Assembly (NCBI RefSeq): GCF_016623495.1
Contig: NZ_JAEHHL010000001.1
Location: 868,001 to 932,000 of the forward strand
Source: Thermohalobaculum xanthum
GTDB lineage: Bacteria; Pseudomonadota; Alphaproteobacteria; Rhodobacterales; Rhodobacteraceae
Direction: 5' to 3'
DNA length: 64,000 bases
Position 1 is the first letter of the stretch; each line of letters begins with the position of its first letter. The notes beneath the pieces are model-generated. The model was not told where the DNA came from. It searched no databases and saw only the letters and a list, made by a program, of their open reading frames with translations. This document shows positions 46,018 through 56,151 of the stretch, in pieces. Both the position numbers and the translations under genes were made by a program.

Positions 46018-46991
46018 GCGTTCTGCGGAGCCGGGCCGTGGGTTGCGGGCATTACCTGCCCGAGCGGGTGATCACCAACGAGGAGATCGCCCGAACCCTC
46101 GACACCTCGGACGAGTGGATCGTCTCGCGCACCGGCATCAAGCGCCGGCATGTGGCTGCCGACGACGAGATGACCTCGGACCTGGCGATCGCCGCGGCCG
46201 AGCGGGCTCTGGCCGCCGCGGGCATGTCAGGCAACGATCTCGACGCGATCGTGCTGGCCACGGCGACGCCCGACCAGACCTTCCCCTCGACCGCGACGCG
46301 GGTGCAGGACGCCCTTGGGATGCGGCGCGGCTATGCCTTCGACATCCAGGCGGTCTGCGCTGGCTTCATCTATGCGCTCGCGAATGCGAACGGGCTGATC
46401 CTGAGCGGCATGGCCGAGCGTGTGCTGGTGATCGGCGCCGAAACCTTCTCGCGGATCCTCGACTGGCAGGACCGCTCGACCTGCGTGCTGTTCGGCGACG
46501 GCGCCGGCGCGGTGGTGTTGGAAGGCGGGCTCGGCGTCGGCACCGCCGAGGACCGCGGTGTCCTGGGCACCTGCCTGCACTCGGACGGCGCGCACAACCG
46601 CATCCTCTACGTCTCGGGGGGGCCCTCCTCGACACGCGATGCGGGCGTGCTCAAGATGGAGGGCCGCGAGGTCTTCCGTCACGCAGTGCAAAAACTCGCC
46701 GAAGTCGCGGACGAGGTGATGGAAAAGGTCGGCGTCACCGGCGCCGATGTCGACTGGATCGTGCCGCATCAGGCGAACATCCGGATCATCGAATCGACCG
46801 CCAAGCGCGCGGGCGTGCCGATGGACAAGGTGGTCGTCACGGTCGCCGATCACGGCAACACCTCGGCCGCCTCGATCCCGCTCGCGTTGTCCTCCGCGGT
46901 GGCTGACGGGCGCATCCAGCCCGGCCACCTGCTGCTGATGGAAGGCATCGGCGGCGGCCTTGCCTGGGGCTCGGCACTGCTGCGCTGGTAA
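46014..46991 (+). CDS. fabH: beta-ketoacyl-ACP synthase III
   Basis: Starts fatty acid synthesis by condensing acetyl-CoA with malonyl-ACP. 325 residues with the Cys-His-Asn triad: Cys in [10 protein letters not shown], His in VPHQANIRI, Asn in [10 protein letters not shown]. The C-terminal [13 protein letters not shown] is typical. It has a GAGGAG ribosome site in the plsX end and overlaps plsX by 4 bp. Confidence 0.97.
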   Translation: MSVLRSRAVGCGHYLPERVITNEEIARTLDTSDEWIVSRTGIKRRHVAADDEMTSDLAIAAAERALAAAGMSGNDLDAIVLATATPDQTFPSTATRVQDALGMRRGYAFDIQAVCAGFIYALANANGLILSGMAERVLVIGAETFSRILDWQDRSTCVLFGDGAGAVVLEGGLGVGTAEDRGVLGTCLHSDGAHNRILYVSGGPSSTRDAGVLKMEGREVFRHAVQKLAEVADEVMEKVGVTGADVDWIVPHQANIRIIESTAKRAGVPMDKVVVTVADHGNTSAASIPLALSSAVADGRIQPGHLLLMEGIGGGLAWGSALLRW

Positions 46992-47069
46992 GCCTGCGGG
47001 CAGCCCGCGCGGGCGCCTCGTGACCGATCCTCGGGCGCCGCTTTCGCATTGCAGCACAAGCCATTGACA

Positions 47070-47099
47070 TTGACTCGTTTTCGCGCGCTGTCCTATGTT
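47070..47099 (+). promoter_or_regulatory. candidate promoter of ihfA
   Basis: TTGACT (47070-47075), 18-bp spacer, TATGTT (47094-47099); an overlapping TTGACA begins at 47064. It lies 46 bp before the ihfA start. Confidence 0.6.
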
Positions 47100-47144
47100 C
47101 AATGCAAGACGCGGAGGCGAGGGCGTCTGTTTCCGGAGGGGACG

Positions 47145-47444
47145 ATGGCAGGCAACACCCTAACCCGATCTGATTTGAGCGAGGCCGTTTATCGCGAGAT
47201 CGGGCTTTCGCGCAACGAGTCGGCCGAGATGGTCGAAAGCATCCTTGGACAGATCTCGAGCGCCCTCGTCCGTGGCGAGCATGTGAAGATCTCCTCGTTC
47301 GGGACCTTCACCGTACGCGAAAAGGGTGCCCGGATGGGTCGCAATCCCAAGACCGGTGAAGAGGTTCCGATCGAGCCGCGCCGGGTGCTGGTGTTCCGCC
47401 CGTCGCATATCATGAAAGAGCGTGTGAACGGGGGCACGGCGTGA
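47145..47444 (+). CDS. ihfA: integration host factor alpha subunit
   Basis: 99-residue DNA-bending HU/IHF-family protein. The beta-arm signature [23 protein letters not shown] contains the conserved Pro that intercalates into the minor groove, and the family N-terminus [23 protein letters not shown] fits the alpha subunit. It has a strong GGAGGGG ribosome site. The merR-type gene's GTG overlaps its stop. Confidence 0.95.
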   Translation: MAGNTLTRSDLSEAVYREIGLSRNESAEMVESILGQISSALVRGEHVKISSFGTFTVREKGARMGRNPKTGEEVPIEPRRVLVFRPSHIMKERVNGGTA

Positions 47445-47938
47445 GTAACCTTCCTGCACCGCAGCAAGGATCGACCGGCAAATCGCCGGAGGCGTTCCGA
47501 ACCATCAGCGAAGTGGCCGACGAGCTCGACCTTCCGCAACATGTCCTGCGCTTCTGGGAGACGCGCTTCTCGCAGATCCGCCCGCTCAAGCGCGGCGGTG
47601 GGCGCAGGCTCTATCGTCCCGACCACGTGGCGCTCCTGCGTGGGATCAAGGCGCTGCTCTACGGCGACGGGATGACCATCAAGGGTGTGCAGAAGGTCCT
47701 GCGCGAGCAGGGCGTCAAGGCGGTAATCGCGCGTGGCAAGGCCGAGGCCGACGGGACGCCGCTGGTGCCCTCGCTGCCCGAGGACACGCCGGCGCGGCTC
47801 GCCTCGCTCAAGGCCCGGCTCGGCGCTGCCCAGCCGGCGGCGAGCGAAGGAGGCCAGCAGGCAGCGACACCTGCCGACCGGATCCGGGCCTCGATCGAGC
47901 GCCTCGAATCGGTGCTCGAGCGACTGGAACGGCGCTGA
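47441..47938 (+). CDS. MerR family transcriptional regulator
   Basis: 165-residue regulator starting with GTG overlapping the ihfA stop. The winged HTH is clear: [42 protein letters not shown], followed by the [20 protein letters not shown] helix. The C-terminal half is Ala/Pro-rich with a final coiled-coil-like [16 protein letters not shown]. The ihfA-merR pairing is conserved in Alphaproteobacteria. No metal-binding Cys is present, so an effector is not suggested. Confidence 0.93.
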   Translation: MSNLPAPQQGSTGKSPEAFRTISEVADELDLPQHVLRFWETRFSQIRPLKRGGGRRLYRPDHVALLRGIKALLYGDGMTIKGVQKVLREQGVKAVIARGKAEADGTPLVPSLPEDTPARLASLKARLGAAQPAASEGGQQAATPADRIRASIERLESVLERLERR

Positions 47939-48016
47939 TCGCGCAACGCCGCGCTGCACCCGGTTCGGGCGGCGCGGCGCCCCTGCGACGGGCATTAAAT
48001 TCCCGTCGCTTTCCCA

Positions 48017-48044
48017 TTGAACTCGGGGGCGCAACCGGTATAAG
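48017..48044 (+). promoter_or_regulatory. promoter of tRNA-Pro
   Basis: TTGAAC (48017-48022), 16-bp spacer, TATAAG (48039-48044), 15 bp before the mature tRNA. Confidence 0.7.
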
Positions 48045-48059
48045 GGCTTCCACGGTTGT

Positions 48060-48136
48060 CGGGCCGTAGCGCAGCCTGGTAGCGCGCTTGCATGGGGCGC
48101 AAGAGGTCGTGAGTTCGAATCTCGCCGGCCCGACCA
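48060..48136 (+). tRNA. tRNA-Pro (anticodon GGG)
   Basis: 77-nt cloverleaf: acceptor CGGGCCG pairs with CGGCCCG, anticodon arm CTTGC-ATGGGGC-GCAAG gives anticodon GGG, T arm GTGAG-TTCGAAT-CTCGC, and CCA is encoded at the 3' end. It reads CCC and CCU codons. Confidence 0.97.
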
Positions 48137-48143
48137 AAAAGGG

Positions 48144-48180
48144 AACGCCAGCGGCCGGGCCGCTGGCGTTTTCGTTTTCG
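48144..48180 (+). terminator. intrinsic terminator of tRNA-Pro
   Basis: A 13-bp inverted repeat AACGCCAGCGGCC / GGCCGCTGGCGTT with a minimal loop, followed by TTCGTTTTCG, 8 bp after the tRNA. Confidence 0.9.
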
Positions 48181-48221
48181 TGGCGCTGCTGCGCCACCTG
48201 CGACAGGGGAGAGCGAGGGGC

Positions 48222-49307
48222 ATGACCAACGGCGTGGTGCCTTCCCAGGGATTGCGGGCGATGATCACGGCGGGCCAGATCGCCGCCGCACCCGAGGTGA
48301 CGACGGCGCAGATCCAGCCGGCGAGCCTCGATCTTCGGCTGGGCCGGCGGGCCTGGCGCGTGCGCGCGAGCTTCCTGGCCGGACGGACGCGGACGGTGGC
48401 CGAGCGCCTCGACGATTTCGCGATGCACGAGATCGACCTTGCGCCCGGCGCCGTGCTGGAAACGGGCTGCGTCTATCTTGTCGAGCTGTGCGAGCGACTT
48501 GCCCTGCCCCCCGACATGTCGGCCGCGGCGAATGCCAAGAGTTCAACCGGACGGCTCGACCTGCTGACGCGGCTGATCACCGACCGCTCGGCCGAGTTTG
48601 ACCGCGTCGAGGCGGGCTACGAGGGCCCGCTCTACGCCGAGATCAGCCCGCGCACCTTCTCGGTGCTGGTGCGCCCCGGCCTCGCGCTCAACCAGATCAG
48701 GTTCCGCCGCGGCGAGGCCGCGCTGGACGACGCGGCGCTGGTAGCGCTCAACGCCGAGGACCGACTGGTCGATGTCGAGCCCGTGATCGATGGCGGTCTC
48801 GGCTTCTCGGTCGACCTGCGGGCCGCGACCGAGGGTGGGCTCATCGGCTGGCGCGCACGGCGCCATGCCGGGCTCATCGACCTCGCGAAGATCGGCCACT
48901 ACCCCGTCGCGGAGTTCTGGGAGCCGGTGCGCCCGGGCGGGCATGGCGGGATCATCCTCGACCCCGGCGCCTTCTACATCCTGGTGAGCCGCGAGGCGGT
49001 CTCGATCCCGCCCCAGACGGCCGCCGAGATGATGCCCTACATGGCGGTGGCGGGCGAGTTCCGGGTGCATTACGCGGGCTTCTTCGACCCTGGGTTCGGC
49101 CACTCATCGACCGGAGGCTCGGGCTCGCGCGGGGTGCTGGAAGTGCGCTGCCACGAGGCGCCGTTCGCGCTCGAGCACGGGCAGGTCGTGGGGCGTTTGG
49201 TGTTCGAACGCATGGCCGAGGTGCCGGACCTGCTCTACGGGCGCGATATCGGCTCGAACTACCAGGGACAGGCGCTGAAGCTCTCGAAGCATTTCCGCGC
49301 GCCCTGA
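48222..49307 (+). CDS. dcd: dCTP deaminase, long fused type
   Basis: 361-residue protein that deaminates dCTP to dUTP (or dUMP), supplying dTTP synthesis. It is about twice the usual Dcd length, with an N-terminal DCD-like half and a C-terminal repeat, the alphaproteobacterial type. Motifs include IQPASLDLRLG near the N-terminus, SSTGRLDLLTRLITD, and in the second half EFRVHYAGFFDPGFG and LEVRCHEAPFALEHGQVVGRL. The ATG follows GAGCGAGGGG. It lies directly after the tRNA terminator and converges with scpB. Confidence 0.92.
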   Translation: MTNGVVPSQGLRAMITAGQIAAAPEVTTAQIQPASLDLRLGRRAWRVRASFLAGRTRTVAERLDDFAMHEIDLAPGAVLETGCVYLVELCERLALPPDMSAAANAKSSTGRLDLLTRLITDRSAEFDRVEAGYEGPLYAEISPRTFSVLVRPGLALNQIRFRRGEAALDDAALVALNAEDRLVDVEPVIDGGLGFSVDLRAATEGGLIGWRARRHAGLIDLAKIGHYPVAEFWEPVRPGGHGGIILDPGAFYILVSREAVSIPPQTAAEMMPYMAVAGEFRVHYAGFFDPGFGHSSTGGSGSRGVLEVRCHEAPFALEHGQVVGRLVFERMAEVPDLLYGRDIGSNYQGQALKLSKHFRAP

Positions 49308-49371
49308 GCGTGATCCTCCGCAACGCGCGCAGGTGGACGTTTGCGCGCGGCCTGCCGGCCTCGTGCCGGGC

Positions 49372-50136
49372 TCAGCGTGGCGGTTCGGGCTCCGTCTCGG
49401 GGGCCTCGCCCGCGACGTGTTCCTCCTCGGCATCGCCGTCCGGCGCGGTTTCGTCCTCGAACATGTCGGAGGTTTCCGTCTCCTCCTCCTCGGGCTCGTC
49501 GGTCTCGTCGGTGCCGGGCGGCATGGCGTCGAGCAGCCCCGCGGCGCGCAGTTCCTTGAGACCCGGCAGGTCGCGCGCGCTCTCCAGCCCGAAATGGCCG
49601 AGGAAGCTGTTGGTCGTCACGAAGGTGACGGGACGCCCGGGGGTCTCGCGCCGTCGGCCGAGCCGGATCCAGTCGAGTTCCATCAGAAGGTCGACGGTGC
49701 CCTTCGACACGCTGACGCCGCGGATCTCCTCGATCTCGGCGCGGGTGACGGGCTGGTGATAGGCGACGATCGCGAGCGTTTCGATCGCGGCGCGCGAGAG
49801 CTTGCGCGACTCTGCCGCCTCGCGCCGCATCAGGAAGCCGAGGTCGGGCGCGGTGCGAAACGCCCAGCCGGGCCCCACACGCACCAGCCGAACGCCCCTG
49901 CCCTCGTAGCGGCTGCGCAACATCTCGAGCGCCTGGCCGGCGTCCGAGCCGTGTGGAAGCCGGTCCTCGATCTGGGCACGGGTCATCGGCTCGGCCGCGG
50001 CGAAGAGCAGGGCCTCGACCATCCGCTCCTGCTCGGGGAGTGGCGGCGCGTCGAAAAGGCCGCTATCGACCGCCTCGTCCTCGTCCTCCATGCCCGTCGG
50101 CAGGTCGACGTCGTCGCTGTCAGTGTCGCCGCTCAT
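49372..50136 (-). CDS. scpB: segregation and condensation protein B
   Basis: 254-residue partner of ScpA and SMC in chromosome condensation. It has two winged-helix domains (MVEALLFAAAEPMTRAQIEDRL and LAIVAYHQPVTRAEIEEIRGVSVSKGTVD). The C-terminal ~60 residues are an acidic, low-complexity tail (about 40 percent Glu/Asp), longer than usual. ATG overlaps the scpA stop (ATGA). Confidence 0.95.
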   Translation of the reverse strand: MSGDTDSDDVDLPTGMEDEDEAVDSGLFDAPPLPEQERMVEALLFAAAEPMTRAQIEDRLPHGSDAGQALEMLRSRYEGRGVRLVRVGPGWAFRTAPDLGFLMRREAAESRKLSRAAIETLAIVAYHQPVTRAEIEEIRGVSVSKGTVDLLMELDWIRLGRRRETPGRPVTFVTTNSFLGHFGLESARDLPGLKELRAAGLLDAMPPGTDETDEPEEEETETSDMFEDETAPDGDAEEEHVAGEAPETEPEPPR

Positions 50137-50963
50137 TCGGCGGGCTCGGCCACGGCCTGATGCATACGGCGGCGCAGGTAGATCGGCGCAAAGGTCTCGG
50201 CCTGCCGGATCTCGATCTCGCCGCGCTTGGCGAGTTCGAGCGAAGCGGCGAAGCACGAGGCCATCGCGCTGCGCCGCTTCACCGGATCGAGCCCCCAGCC
50301 TTCCGGCAGGAACCCAGCCAGGCTGCCCCAGTCGAGTGCCTGGCCAACGAGCTGCTTGAGCCGGTCGAGCGCCGCGTCGATGGCGAAAAGCGACTCGCGG
50401 TCGATCTGGAGAGGACGGTACTCCTCGCGCGTCTTGACCCGCGCATAGGCACGCAGCAGGTCCGCGAGCGATGCCGACCATTCGGTCCGCTTCCTGACCG
50501 TCATCGACTCGGTCATGCCGCGGGCGAAGAAATCGCGGCCCAGCTGGTCGCGCGCCATCAGCCGCGCGGCCGCCTTGCGCATCGCCTCGAGCCGCTCGAG
50601 CTGGAACGCGAGCCGTGCGGCCAGTTCCTCACCCGAAGGGCCGTCGTCGGTGTCGGGCTGCGGCAGCAGCAGGCGCGACTTGAGATAGGCCAGCCAGGCG
50701 GCCATCACCAGGTAGTCGGCGGCCAGCTCGATCCGCATGCGCCGGGCCTCGGTCATGAAGGCCAGGTACTGCTCGGCCAGTTGCAGGACCGAGATGCGCC
50801 GCATGTCGACCTTCTGCGCCCGCGCGAGCGTGAGCAACAGGTCCAGCGGTCCCTCGAAGCCGTCAACATCGACGACCAAGGTCTCGGCCTCGATGGCGGC
50901 GGCGTCACGTGGCGCGCCATCGATCGTGGCGAGGCCGTCGAGATCGAAGATGTCGTCAGGCAT
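50133..50963 (-). CDS. scpA: segregation and condensation protein A
   Basis: Kleisin that bridges SMC heads. 276 residues. Start chosen at the second ATG (50963) because GGGGAGG is 6 nt upstream of it but touches the first ATG (50969). The N-terminal SMC-binding block FEGPLDLLLTLARAQKVDMRRISVLQLAEQYLAF is diagnostic, and the C-terminal winged helix follows. It overlaps nagZ and scpB. Confidence 0.95.
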   Translation of the reverse strand: MPDDIFDLDGLATIDGAPRDAAAIEAETLVVDVDGFEGPLDLLLTLARAQKVDMRRISVLQLAEQYLAFMTEARRMRIELAADYLVMAAWLAYLKSRLLLPQPDTDDGPSGEELAARLAFQLERLEAMRKAAARLMARDQLGRDFFARGMTESMTVRKRTEWSASLADLLRAYARVKTREEYRPLQIDRESLFAIDAALDRLKQLVGQALDWGSLAGFLPEGWGLDPVKRRSAMASCFAASLELAKRGEIEIRQAETFAPIYLRRRMHQAVAEPAE

Positions 50964-51969
50964 GAACATCCTCCCCGGTCAGGGACAGGTAACGGGCGTA
51001 CGCGGCATCCACATCGAAGGCATCCGGCGTCGCGCGTGCGTCGAGCGCGGCCTGCGCACGCGCGAGTGCCTGCCCCGCCAGCCGCGGCGTGGCCTCGGCG
51101 ATCGCCTCCATCTCCGGCATGTCACCATTGCAGTGCAGGATCAGGTCGCAGCCCGCCGCGATCGCGTCCGCAGCGCGCGCGCCCATCGGCCCCGTGAGCG
51201 CGTGCATCGACAGATCGTCGGTCATCAGGCAGCCGTCGAACCCGATACCCTGCCGGATCAGCGAGATGCAGTCGGGCGAGAGCGTCGCGCAGCGCTCGGC
51301 GTCGATCGCCTCGTAGACAATATGCGCGGTCATCCCCAGCGCCTCGCCCGCCAAGGGGCGGAATGCCGCGAAATCGGTGGCATCAAGAGTCGCAAAGTCC
51401 GTCGAGACGCGCGGCAGCCCTTCGTGGCTGTCGACCGTGGAACGGCCGTGGCCGGGCAGATGCTTGATCACCGGCAGGACGCCGCCGGCCTTGAGGGCAT
51501 CACAGACGACCCGGGCGCGCTCGGCCACCCGCGCAGGTTCGGTGCCAAGCGCACGTGCGCCGATCACGTCGTGGCTTCCTTGCGTGGGCAGGTCGAGCAG
51601 CGGCATGCAGTCGACGTCGATCCCGAGGGCCGCGAGTTCGGCCGCGATGACGCGGTAGCGCAGTGCCAGCGCCTCGCGCGCAACCGCCTCGTCGCGCCCG
51701 TCGAAAATCTCGGCCACGGGGCGCCAGCCGCGCCAGTGCGGTGGGCGAAGGCGAGCGACCCGACCGCCTTCCTGGTCGATCAGCACCGGGGCCTTCCGGC
51801 CCACCGCGTCGCGCAGCTCGGCCACGAGCGCGGCGACCTGTGCCGGCGTGTCGACATTGCGCGAGAAGAGGATGAAGCCCCAAGGGTCGGCCGCACGCAG
51901 GAAGTCGCGCTCGCGCGACGTCAGCGCGAGGCCGCCAACCCCGAAGATGCAGGCGCGCGCGGCAGCCAC
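50956..51969 (-). CDS. nagZ: beta-N-acetylhexosaminidase (NagZ)
   Basis: Family 3 glycoside hydrolase that removes GlcNAc from muropeptides in peptidoglycan recycling. 337 residues. The motif KHLPGHGRSTVDSHEGLP (catalytic His/Asp loop) and LMTDDLSMHAL (nucleophile Asp) are clear. Start is a GTG at 51969, 2 nt after the SPOR-gene stop. No signal peptide, in keeping with cytosolic NagZ. Confidence 0.94.
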   Translation of the reverse strand: MAAARACIFGVGGLALTSRERDFLRAADPWGFILFSRNVDTPAQVAALVAELRDAVGRKAPVLIDQEGGRVARLRPPHWRGWRPVAEIFDGRDEAVAREALALRYRVIAAELAALGIDVDCMPLLDLPTQGSHDVIGARALGTEPARVAERARVVCDALKAGGVLPVIKHLPGHGRSTVDSHEGLPRVSTDFATLDATDFAAFRPLAGEALGMTAHIVYEAIDAERCATLSPDCISLIRQGIGFDGCLMTDDLSMHALTGPMGARAADAIAAGCDLILHCNGDMPEMEAIAEATPRLAGQALARAQAALDARATPDAFDVDAAYARYLSLTGEDVHA

Positions 51970-51971
51970 GC

Positions 51972-52925
51972 TCAGCCCCTCCGGTCGGTATTGATGGCCA
52001 CGAGACAGTCCTGCCCGCGCGCCTTCAGCGCCTGGCAGACCGTGTTGGCCTCGTGCCCGTCGCGGAAGGGACCGACGCGCAGGCGGAAATAAACCGTGCC
52101 ACCCGAGGTCGTCTGCTGCACCGCCAGCGCCCGGCCCGCGAGGATGTCGCGGTTTGCCTGGAAGATCCGCTCCCACTCGCGGTCGACCTCGCCCCGGTCG
52201 GGGAAGGCGCCAAGCTGGACCTGGATCTGCGACGTTGCGGCCCTCTCGCGCAACTCGGCATCGACATCGACGGTCGAGGCCGATGCCACGCGGGCCGCGA
52301 GGTCGCGCGGCTTTCCGCGGACGCCCGGGCTGTAGGGGGGAGCCTGTTCGCTGCTTGCACCGGCGGGCGGGCTCGGCTCGCCCGGGCTCGCGTCCGCGAG
52401 AACACGCCGCAGGCTTTCCTCGATCAGGGCCTGCTCGGCCTCGATCAGCGGGCTTGGGCCCGAAGGGTTCGCCTGGCCTGCCGCGCGCTCGTCGATCTCC
52501 TCGACGCCGCCGACGACGGCGGCCACGACCTCGGTGGACGCGCCGCTGCCCGACCGTGGCGCGAGGCGGCCCATCGCCACATCCTCGGATGTCGGCGAAG
52601 GCGCGGGCGGTGCCAGTGCCACCTGCGGTGCGGTCTCACCCTGCCCAAGCGCGGCATCGAAGGCGCGCACGTTCTGATGAGGCGTGTCTGCGCCGCCGGG
52701 ATCGGCGGGCCGCTCTTTCGCGGGCGAGGCGGATGCGCGGATCAGCGGCACCTCGTCGGGCGCGCGCGTCGCCAGCCCCCAGGACCAGTAGACAAGACCC
52801 ACGACCAGCGCCAGCGCGACAGCCGCGCCCGCCCAAATGGACAAGCTCGCCCTCCAGCCGCCACGCGCATGCGCGGCGCTCAGGGCATCAGCATAGTCCT
52901 CTTCATCGTCGTAATAGGCTTTCAT
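51972..52925 (-). CDS. SPOR-domain membrane protein
   Basis: 317-residue inner-membrane protein: a short cytosolic N-terminus, one TM helix at about residues 30-52 (SIWAGAAVALALVVGLVYWSWGL), a long disordered Ala/Pro/Glu-rich periplasmic stretch, and a C-terminal SPOR domain (about 235-312; IQVQLGAFPDRGEVDREWERI and YFRLRVGPFRDGHEANTVCQALKA). SPOR domains bind denuded septal peptidoglycan, so a cell-division role is likely. It is between argS and nagZ in a conserved order. Confidence 0.9.
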   Translation of the reverse strand: MKAYYDDEEDYADALSAAHARGGWRASLSIWAGAAVALALVVGLVYWSWGLATRAPDEVPLIRASASPAKERPADPGGADTPHQNVRAFDAALGQGETAPQVALAPPAPSPTSEDVAMGRLAPRSGSGASTEVVAAVVGGVEEIDERAAGQANPSGPSPLIEAEQALIEESLRRVLADASPGEPSPPAGASSEQAPPYSPGVRGKPRDLAARVASASTVDVDAELRERAATSQIQVQLGAFPDRGEVDREWERIFQANRDILAGRALAVQQTTSGGTVYFRLRVGPFRDGHEANTVCQALKARGQDCLVAINTDRRG

Positions 52926-53001
52926 AGCCTCCCGCGCCTGTCGCGCCCCGGAGAGGCTCCCGGGGTATGCCTGCTCTGCCCCAGCTTATTCTTGTGCGTG
53001 A

Positions 53002-54756
53002 CTATTTCATTTCACTCGCAGGGGTGACACCAAGAATACCAAGACCGGCCGAAATGACAACTCTGACGGCAAGCGCCATGGCGAGCCGCGCCCGGGTTGC
53101 CGCCGGGTCCTCGGGCTGCACGATCCTGAGCCCGGGCTCGTCCTGCCCGCGATTCCAGAGCGCGTGGAATTCCGACGCGATGTCATACAGATAGAACGCG
53201 ATCCTGTGAGGCTCGTGGTGGTGTGCGGCGGTCTCGACCATGCGCGGCCACTCGGCGATCTTCTTGAGCAGGCCGAGCTCGGCGGGGTCGGTCAGGCAGG
53301 AAAGATCAGTGCCCGGCAGTGCCTCTTCGGCCACGCCTACCCCCTTCTCCTCGGCCGCGCGGAAGACGGAATGGGTGCGCGCGCTGGCATACTGCACGTA
53401 CCAGACGGGATTCTCGCGGCTTTGCTCGAGCGCCTTGGTGAAGTCGAAATCGAGCGGCGCGTCGTTCTTGCGGGTCAGCATCACGAAGCGGGTGACGTCG
53501 GCGCCAACCTCGTCCACCACGTCGCGCAGCGTCACGAAGGTGCCTGCACGCTTCGACATCTTGAAAGGCTCGCCATCCTTGAACAGCCTGACGAGCTGGC
53601 AGAGCTTGATGTCGAGCGGGACGCGGTTGTCCGACAGCGCTGCCACCGCCGCCTTCATGCGCTTGACATAGCCGCCATGATCCGCGCCGAGCACGTCGAT
53701 CAGCAGGTCGAAGCCGCGGTCGAGCTTGTCCTTGTGATAGGCGATATCGGGCGCAAAATAGGTCCAGGCGCCGTCCGCCTTCTTGATGGGACGGTCGACA
53801 TCATCGCCATAGGCCGTTGCCTTGAAAAGGGTTTGCGGCCTCGGCTCCCAGTCCTCTGGCGTCTTGCCCTTGGGCGGCTCGAGCGTGCCGACATAGATCA
53901 GGTCCTTGTTCTCGAGCGTCTCGAGCGTCGCTTCGATCTGCCCGGTGCCATAGAGCGACCGCTCGGAGAAAAAGACATCCATCTCGACGCCGAGCGCCGC
54001 GAGGTCTTCGCGGATCATCTCCATCATGCGCTCGATCGCGAACTCGCGCACATCCGGCAGCCAGCTTTCCTCGGGCAGGTCCATCAGGCTGTCGCCGAAG
54101 GCGCCGGCCAGCGCCTCGCCCACACCGACGAGGTAGTCGCCGGGATAGAGGCCCGCGGGGATCTCGACCGCCTCGCCGTTGGCCTCGCGGTAGCGCAGGT
54201 AAGCCGAGCGCGCCAGCACGTCGACCTGCGCACCCCCGTCGTTGATGTAATATTCCTTCGTCACGTCCCAGCCAGCGAAAGCGAGAAGCCGCGCCAGCGC
54301 GTCGCCGAACACCGCGCCCCGGGTATGCCCGACATGCAGGGGCCCGGTCGGGTTTGCCGAGACGTACTCGACGTTCACCCGCTGTCCCTCGCCCGCCATC
54401 GAGCGCCCGAAATCGGCGCCGAACTCCAGCGCCGTCGTCACCACGCCCTGCCAGACGACAGGCGCCAACCGCAGATTGATGAAGCCCGGCCCGGCGACCG
54501 TTGCCTCGGTAACCCGCGGGTCGGCGGCAAGGTGCGGCACCAGTGCCTCTGCGATCTCGCGCGGCTTCTTGCCGGCGGGCTTGGCCAGCACCATCGCCGC
54601 GTTGGTCGCCATGTCGCCATGCGCGGCATCGCGCGGCGGCTCGACCGCGACGTTCGAGAGATCGAGCCCGTCGGGCAGCAGCCCCTCGGCCACCAGTGTT
54701 GCGAGGCAGTCGGTGACCAGGGTGCGGATATCGGCAAACAGGTTCATGGCGGCCAT
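53002..54756 (-). CDS. argS: arginyl-tRNA synthetase
   Basis: Class I synthetase of 584 residues. The HIGH-type motif is in [20 protein letters not shown] and the KMSKS-type loop in [14 protein letters not shown]. The N-terminal Add1 domain and C-terminal anticodon-binding domain are both complete. ATG at 54756 has the better ribosome site; the next is at 54747. It lies between dgt and the SPOR gene. Confidence 0.97.
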   Translation of the reverse strand: MAAMNLFADIRTLVTDCLATLVAEGLLPDGLDLSNVAVEPPRDAAHGDMATNAAMVLAKPAGKKPREIAEALVPHLAADPRVTEATVAGPGFINLRLAPVVWQGVVTTALEFGADFGRSMAGEGQRVNVEYVSANPTGPLHVGHTRGAVFGDALARLLAFAGWDVTKEYYINDGGAQVDVLARSAYLRYREANGEAVEIPAGLYPGDYLVGVGEALAGAFGDSLMDLPEESWLPDVREFAIERMMEMIREDLAALGVEMDVFFSERSLYGTGQIEATLETLENKDLIYVGTLEPPKGKTPEDWEPRPQTLFKATAYGDDVDRPIKKADGAWTYFAPDIAYHKDKLDRGFDLLIDVLGADHGGYVKRMKAAVAALSDNRVPLDIKLCQLVRLFKDGEPFKMSKRAGTFVTLRDVVDEVGADVTRFVMLTRKNDAPLDFDFTKALEQSRENPVWYVQYASARTHSVFRAAEEKGVGVAEEALPGTDLSCLTDPAELGLLKKIAEWPRMVETAAHHHEPHRIAFYLYDIASEFHALWNRGQDEPGLRIVQPEDPAATRARLAMALAVRVVISAGLGILGVTPASEMK

Positions 54757-54862
54757 GTCGATCTTTCAGTCTTGGGAAAGCCCGCGCGCGACGGCGGCGC
54801 AAGGGACGGTCGCGCGGTCGATAGCACAGCGGCGCGGCATGGTCCAACGCCGCAAGACGCGA

Positions 54863-56047
54863 TCAGGCGCGGGCTTGCGGGTCGGTGAGAATGCGGTGTT
54901 CCTCGAGCGCGAAACGGTCGGTCATCCCCGCGATGTAATCGGCCACTACGCGTGCCCGGCCCGTGGCGTCGGGGGCGGCAAGCGCCGCGGCGCTCCATTC
55001 GTCCGGCATGAGGTCCGGCGATTCCGAGAAGATCGCGAAGAGCTCGTCGACCACGCGTGTCGCCTTGATGCGCATGCGCTTGACCCGGTAGTGGCGGTAC
55101 ATGCGGTGAAAGAGGAACTCCTTGATGGTCGCGATCGTGCCCGCCATCGACGACGAGAATGCGACGACCGGCGCATCGAGCGCCTGCACCGCGCCCATGC
55201 TTGCAGGCGCCGCCGCGGCCAGGCGCGTGGCCGTCTCGGTCAACAGGTCGTCCACCATCAGGCCGAAGACACGGCGCAGAGCCTCGTGCCGGCGCTTTTG
55301 CGGCACGAGGCCGGGATAGAGCCTGTCCACCTCGGCATAGCAGCGCTGGACCAGTGGCAGCGCCTCGGCCTCGGCCTCGGTGAAGAGGCCGGCGCGCAGC
55401 CCGTCATGAAGGTCATGATTGACATAGGCGATATCGTCCGAGAGCGCCGCCACCTGTGCCTCGGCGCTGGCGCGCGTGTGCAGCGCAAGGTCATGCCGGG
55501 CGTTGTAGTCGGCGATCGCGAAGGGCAGCGCATTCATGGGCGCGTCGGCCGTGGTCAGAAGCGGGCCGTTGTGCTTGGCGATCCCCTCGAGCGTTTCCCA
55601 GGTCAGGTTGAGGCCGTCGAAGGCGGCGTAGTGCCCCTCGAGGCTCGTCACGATCTTCAGCGCCTGGGCGTTATGATCGAAGCCGCCATGATCCTTCATG
55701 CAGGCATCCAGCGCGTCCTCGCCCGTATGGCCGAATGGCGTGTGACCAAGATCGTGGGCCAGCGCCACCGACTCCGCGAGATCCTCGTTGAGACGGAAGT
55801 GCCGGGCGATGGTGCGCGCGATCTGCGCGACCTCGAGGCTGTGCGTGAGGCGCGTGCGATAGTAGTCGCCCTCGTGCTCGACGAAGACCTGCGTCTTGTG
55901 CTTGAGACGACGGAACGCGGCCGAGTGAATGATGCGATCTCGATCGCGCTGGAACGGCGAGCGATGGGCGCTCTCTTCCTCTGGATGAAGCCGCCCGCGC
56001 GAGCGCGACGGGTGGGCCGCAAAGGGCGCTAGCCTGTCCTCGTCCAT
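54863..56047 (-). CDS. dgt: deoxyguanosinetriphosphate triphosphohydrolase-like protein
   Basis: HD-domain dNTPase of 394 residues that cleaves dNTPs to nucleosides and triphosphate. HD signature residues are in RTRLTHSLEVAQIAR, ALAHDLGHTPFGHTGEDAL, DDIAYVNHDLHDG. It is shorter than E. coli Dgt and belongs to the type 2 group. ATG at 56047 is preferred over an upstream Met. It is divergent from erpA and followed by argS. Confidence 0.93.
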   Translation of the reverse strand: MDEDRLAPFAAHPSRSRGRLHPEEESAHRSPFQRDRDRIIHSAAFRRLKHKTQVFVEHEGDYYRTRLTHSLEVAQIARTIARHFRLNEDLAESVALAHDLGHTPFGHTGEDALDACMKDHGGFDHNAQALKIVTSLEGHYAAFDGLNLTWETLEGIAKHNGPLLTTADAPMNALPFAIADYNARHDLALHTRASAEAQVAALSDDIAYVNHDLHDGLRAGLFTEAEAEALPLVQRCYAEVDRLYPGLVPQKRRHEALRRVFGLMVDDLLTETATRLAAAAPASMGAVQALDAPVVAFSSSMAGTIATIKEFLFHRMYRHYRVKRMRIKATRVVDELFAIFSESPDLMPDEWSAAALAAPDATGRARVVADYIAGMTDRFALEEHRILTDPQARA

Positions 56048-56151
56048 GCCCCGCCCCCTTGTTCCGTGGCTTGCGCTGGATACATACTGCACCATGACGC
56101 CGGGCGCGAGACCTGCCCGGCCAAAGGTTACGCATCAGCGGAGATGCCGAA

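Noticed and set aside
48060-48136. tRNA-Pro as an integration site
   Set aside because: No integrase, direct repeat of the tRNA 3' end or foreign genes follow; dcd is a core gene.
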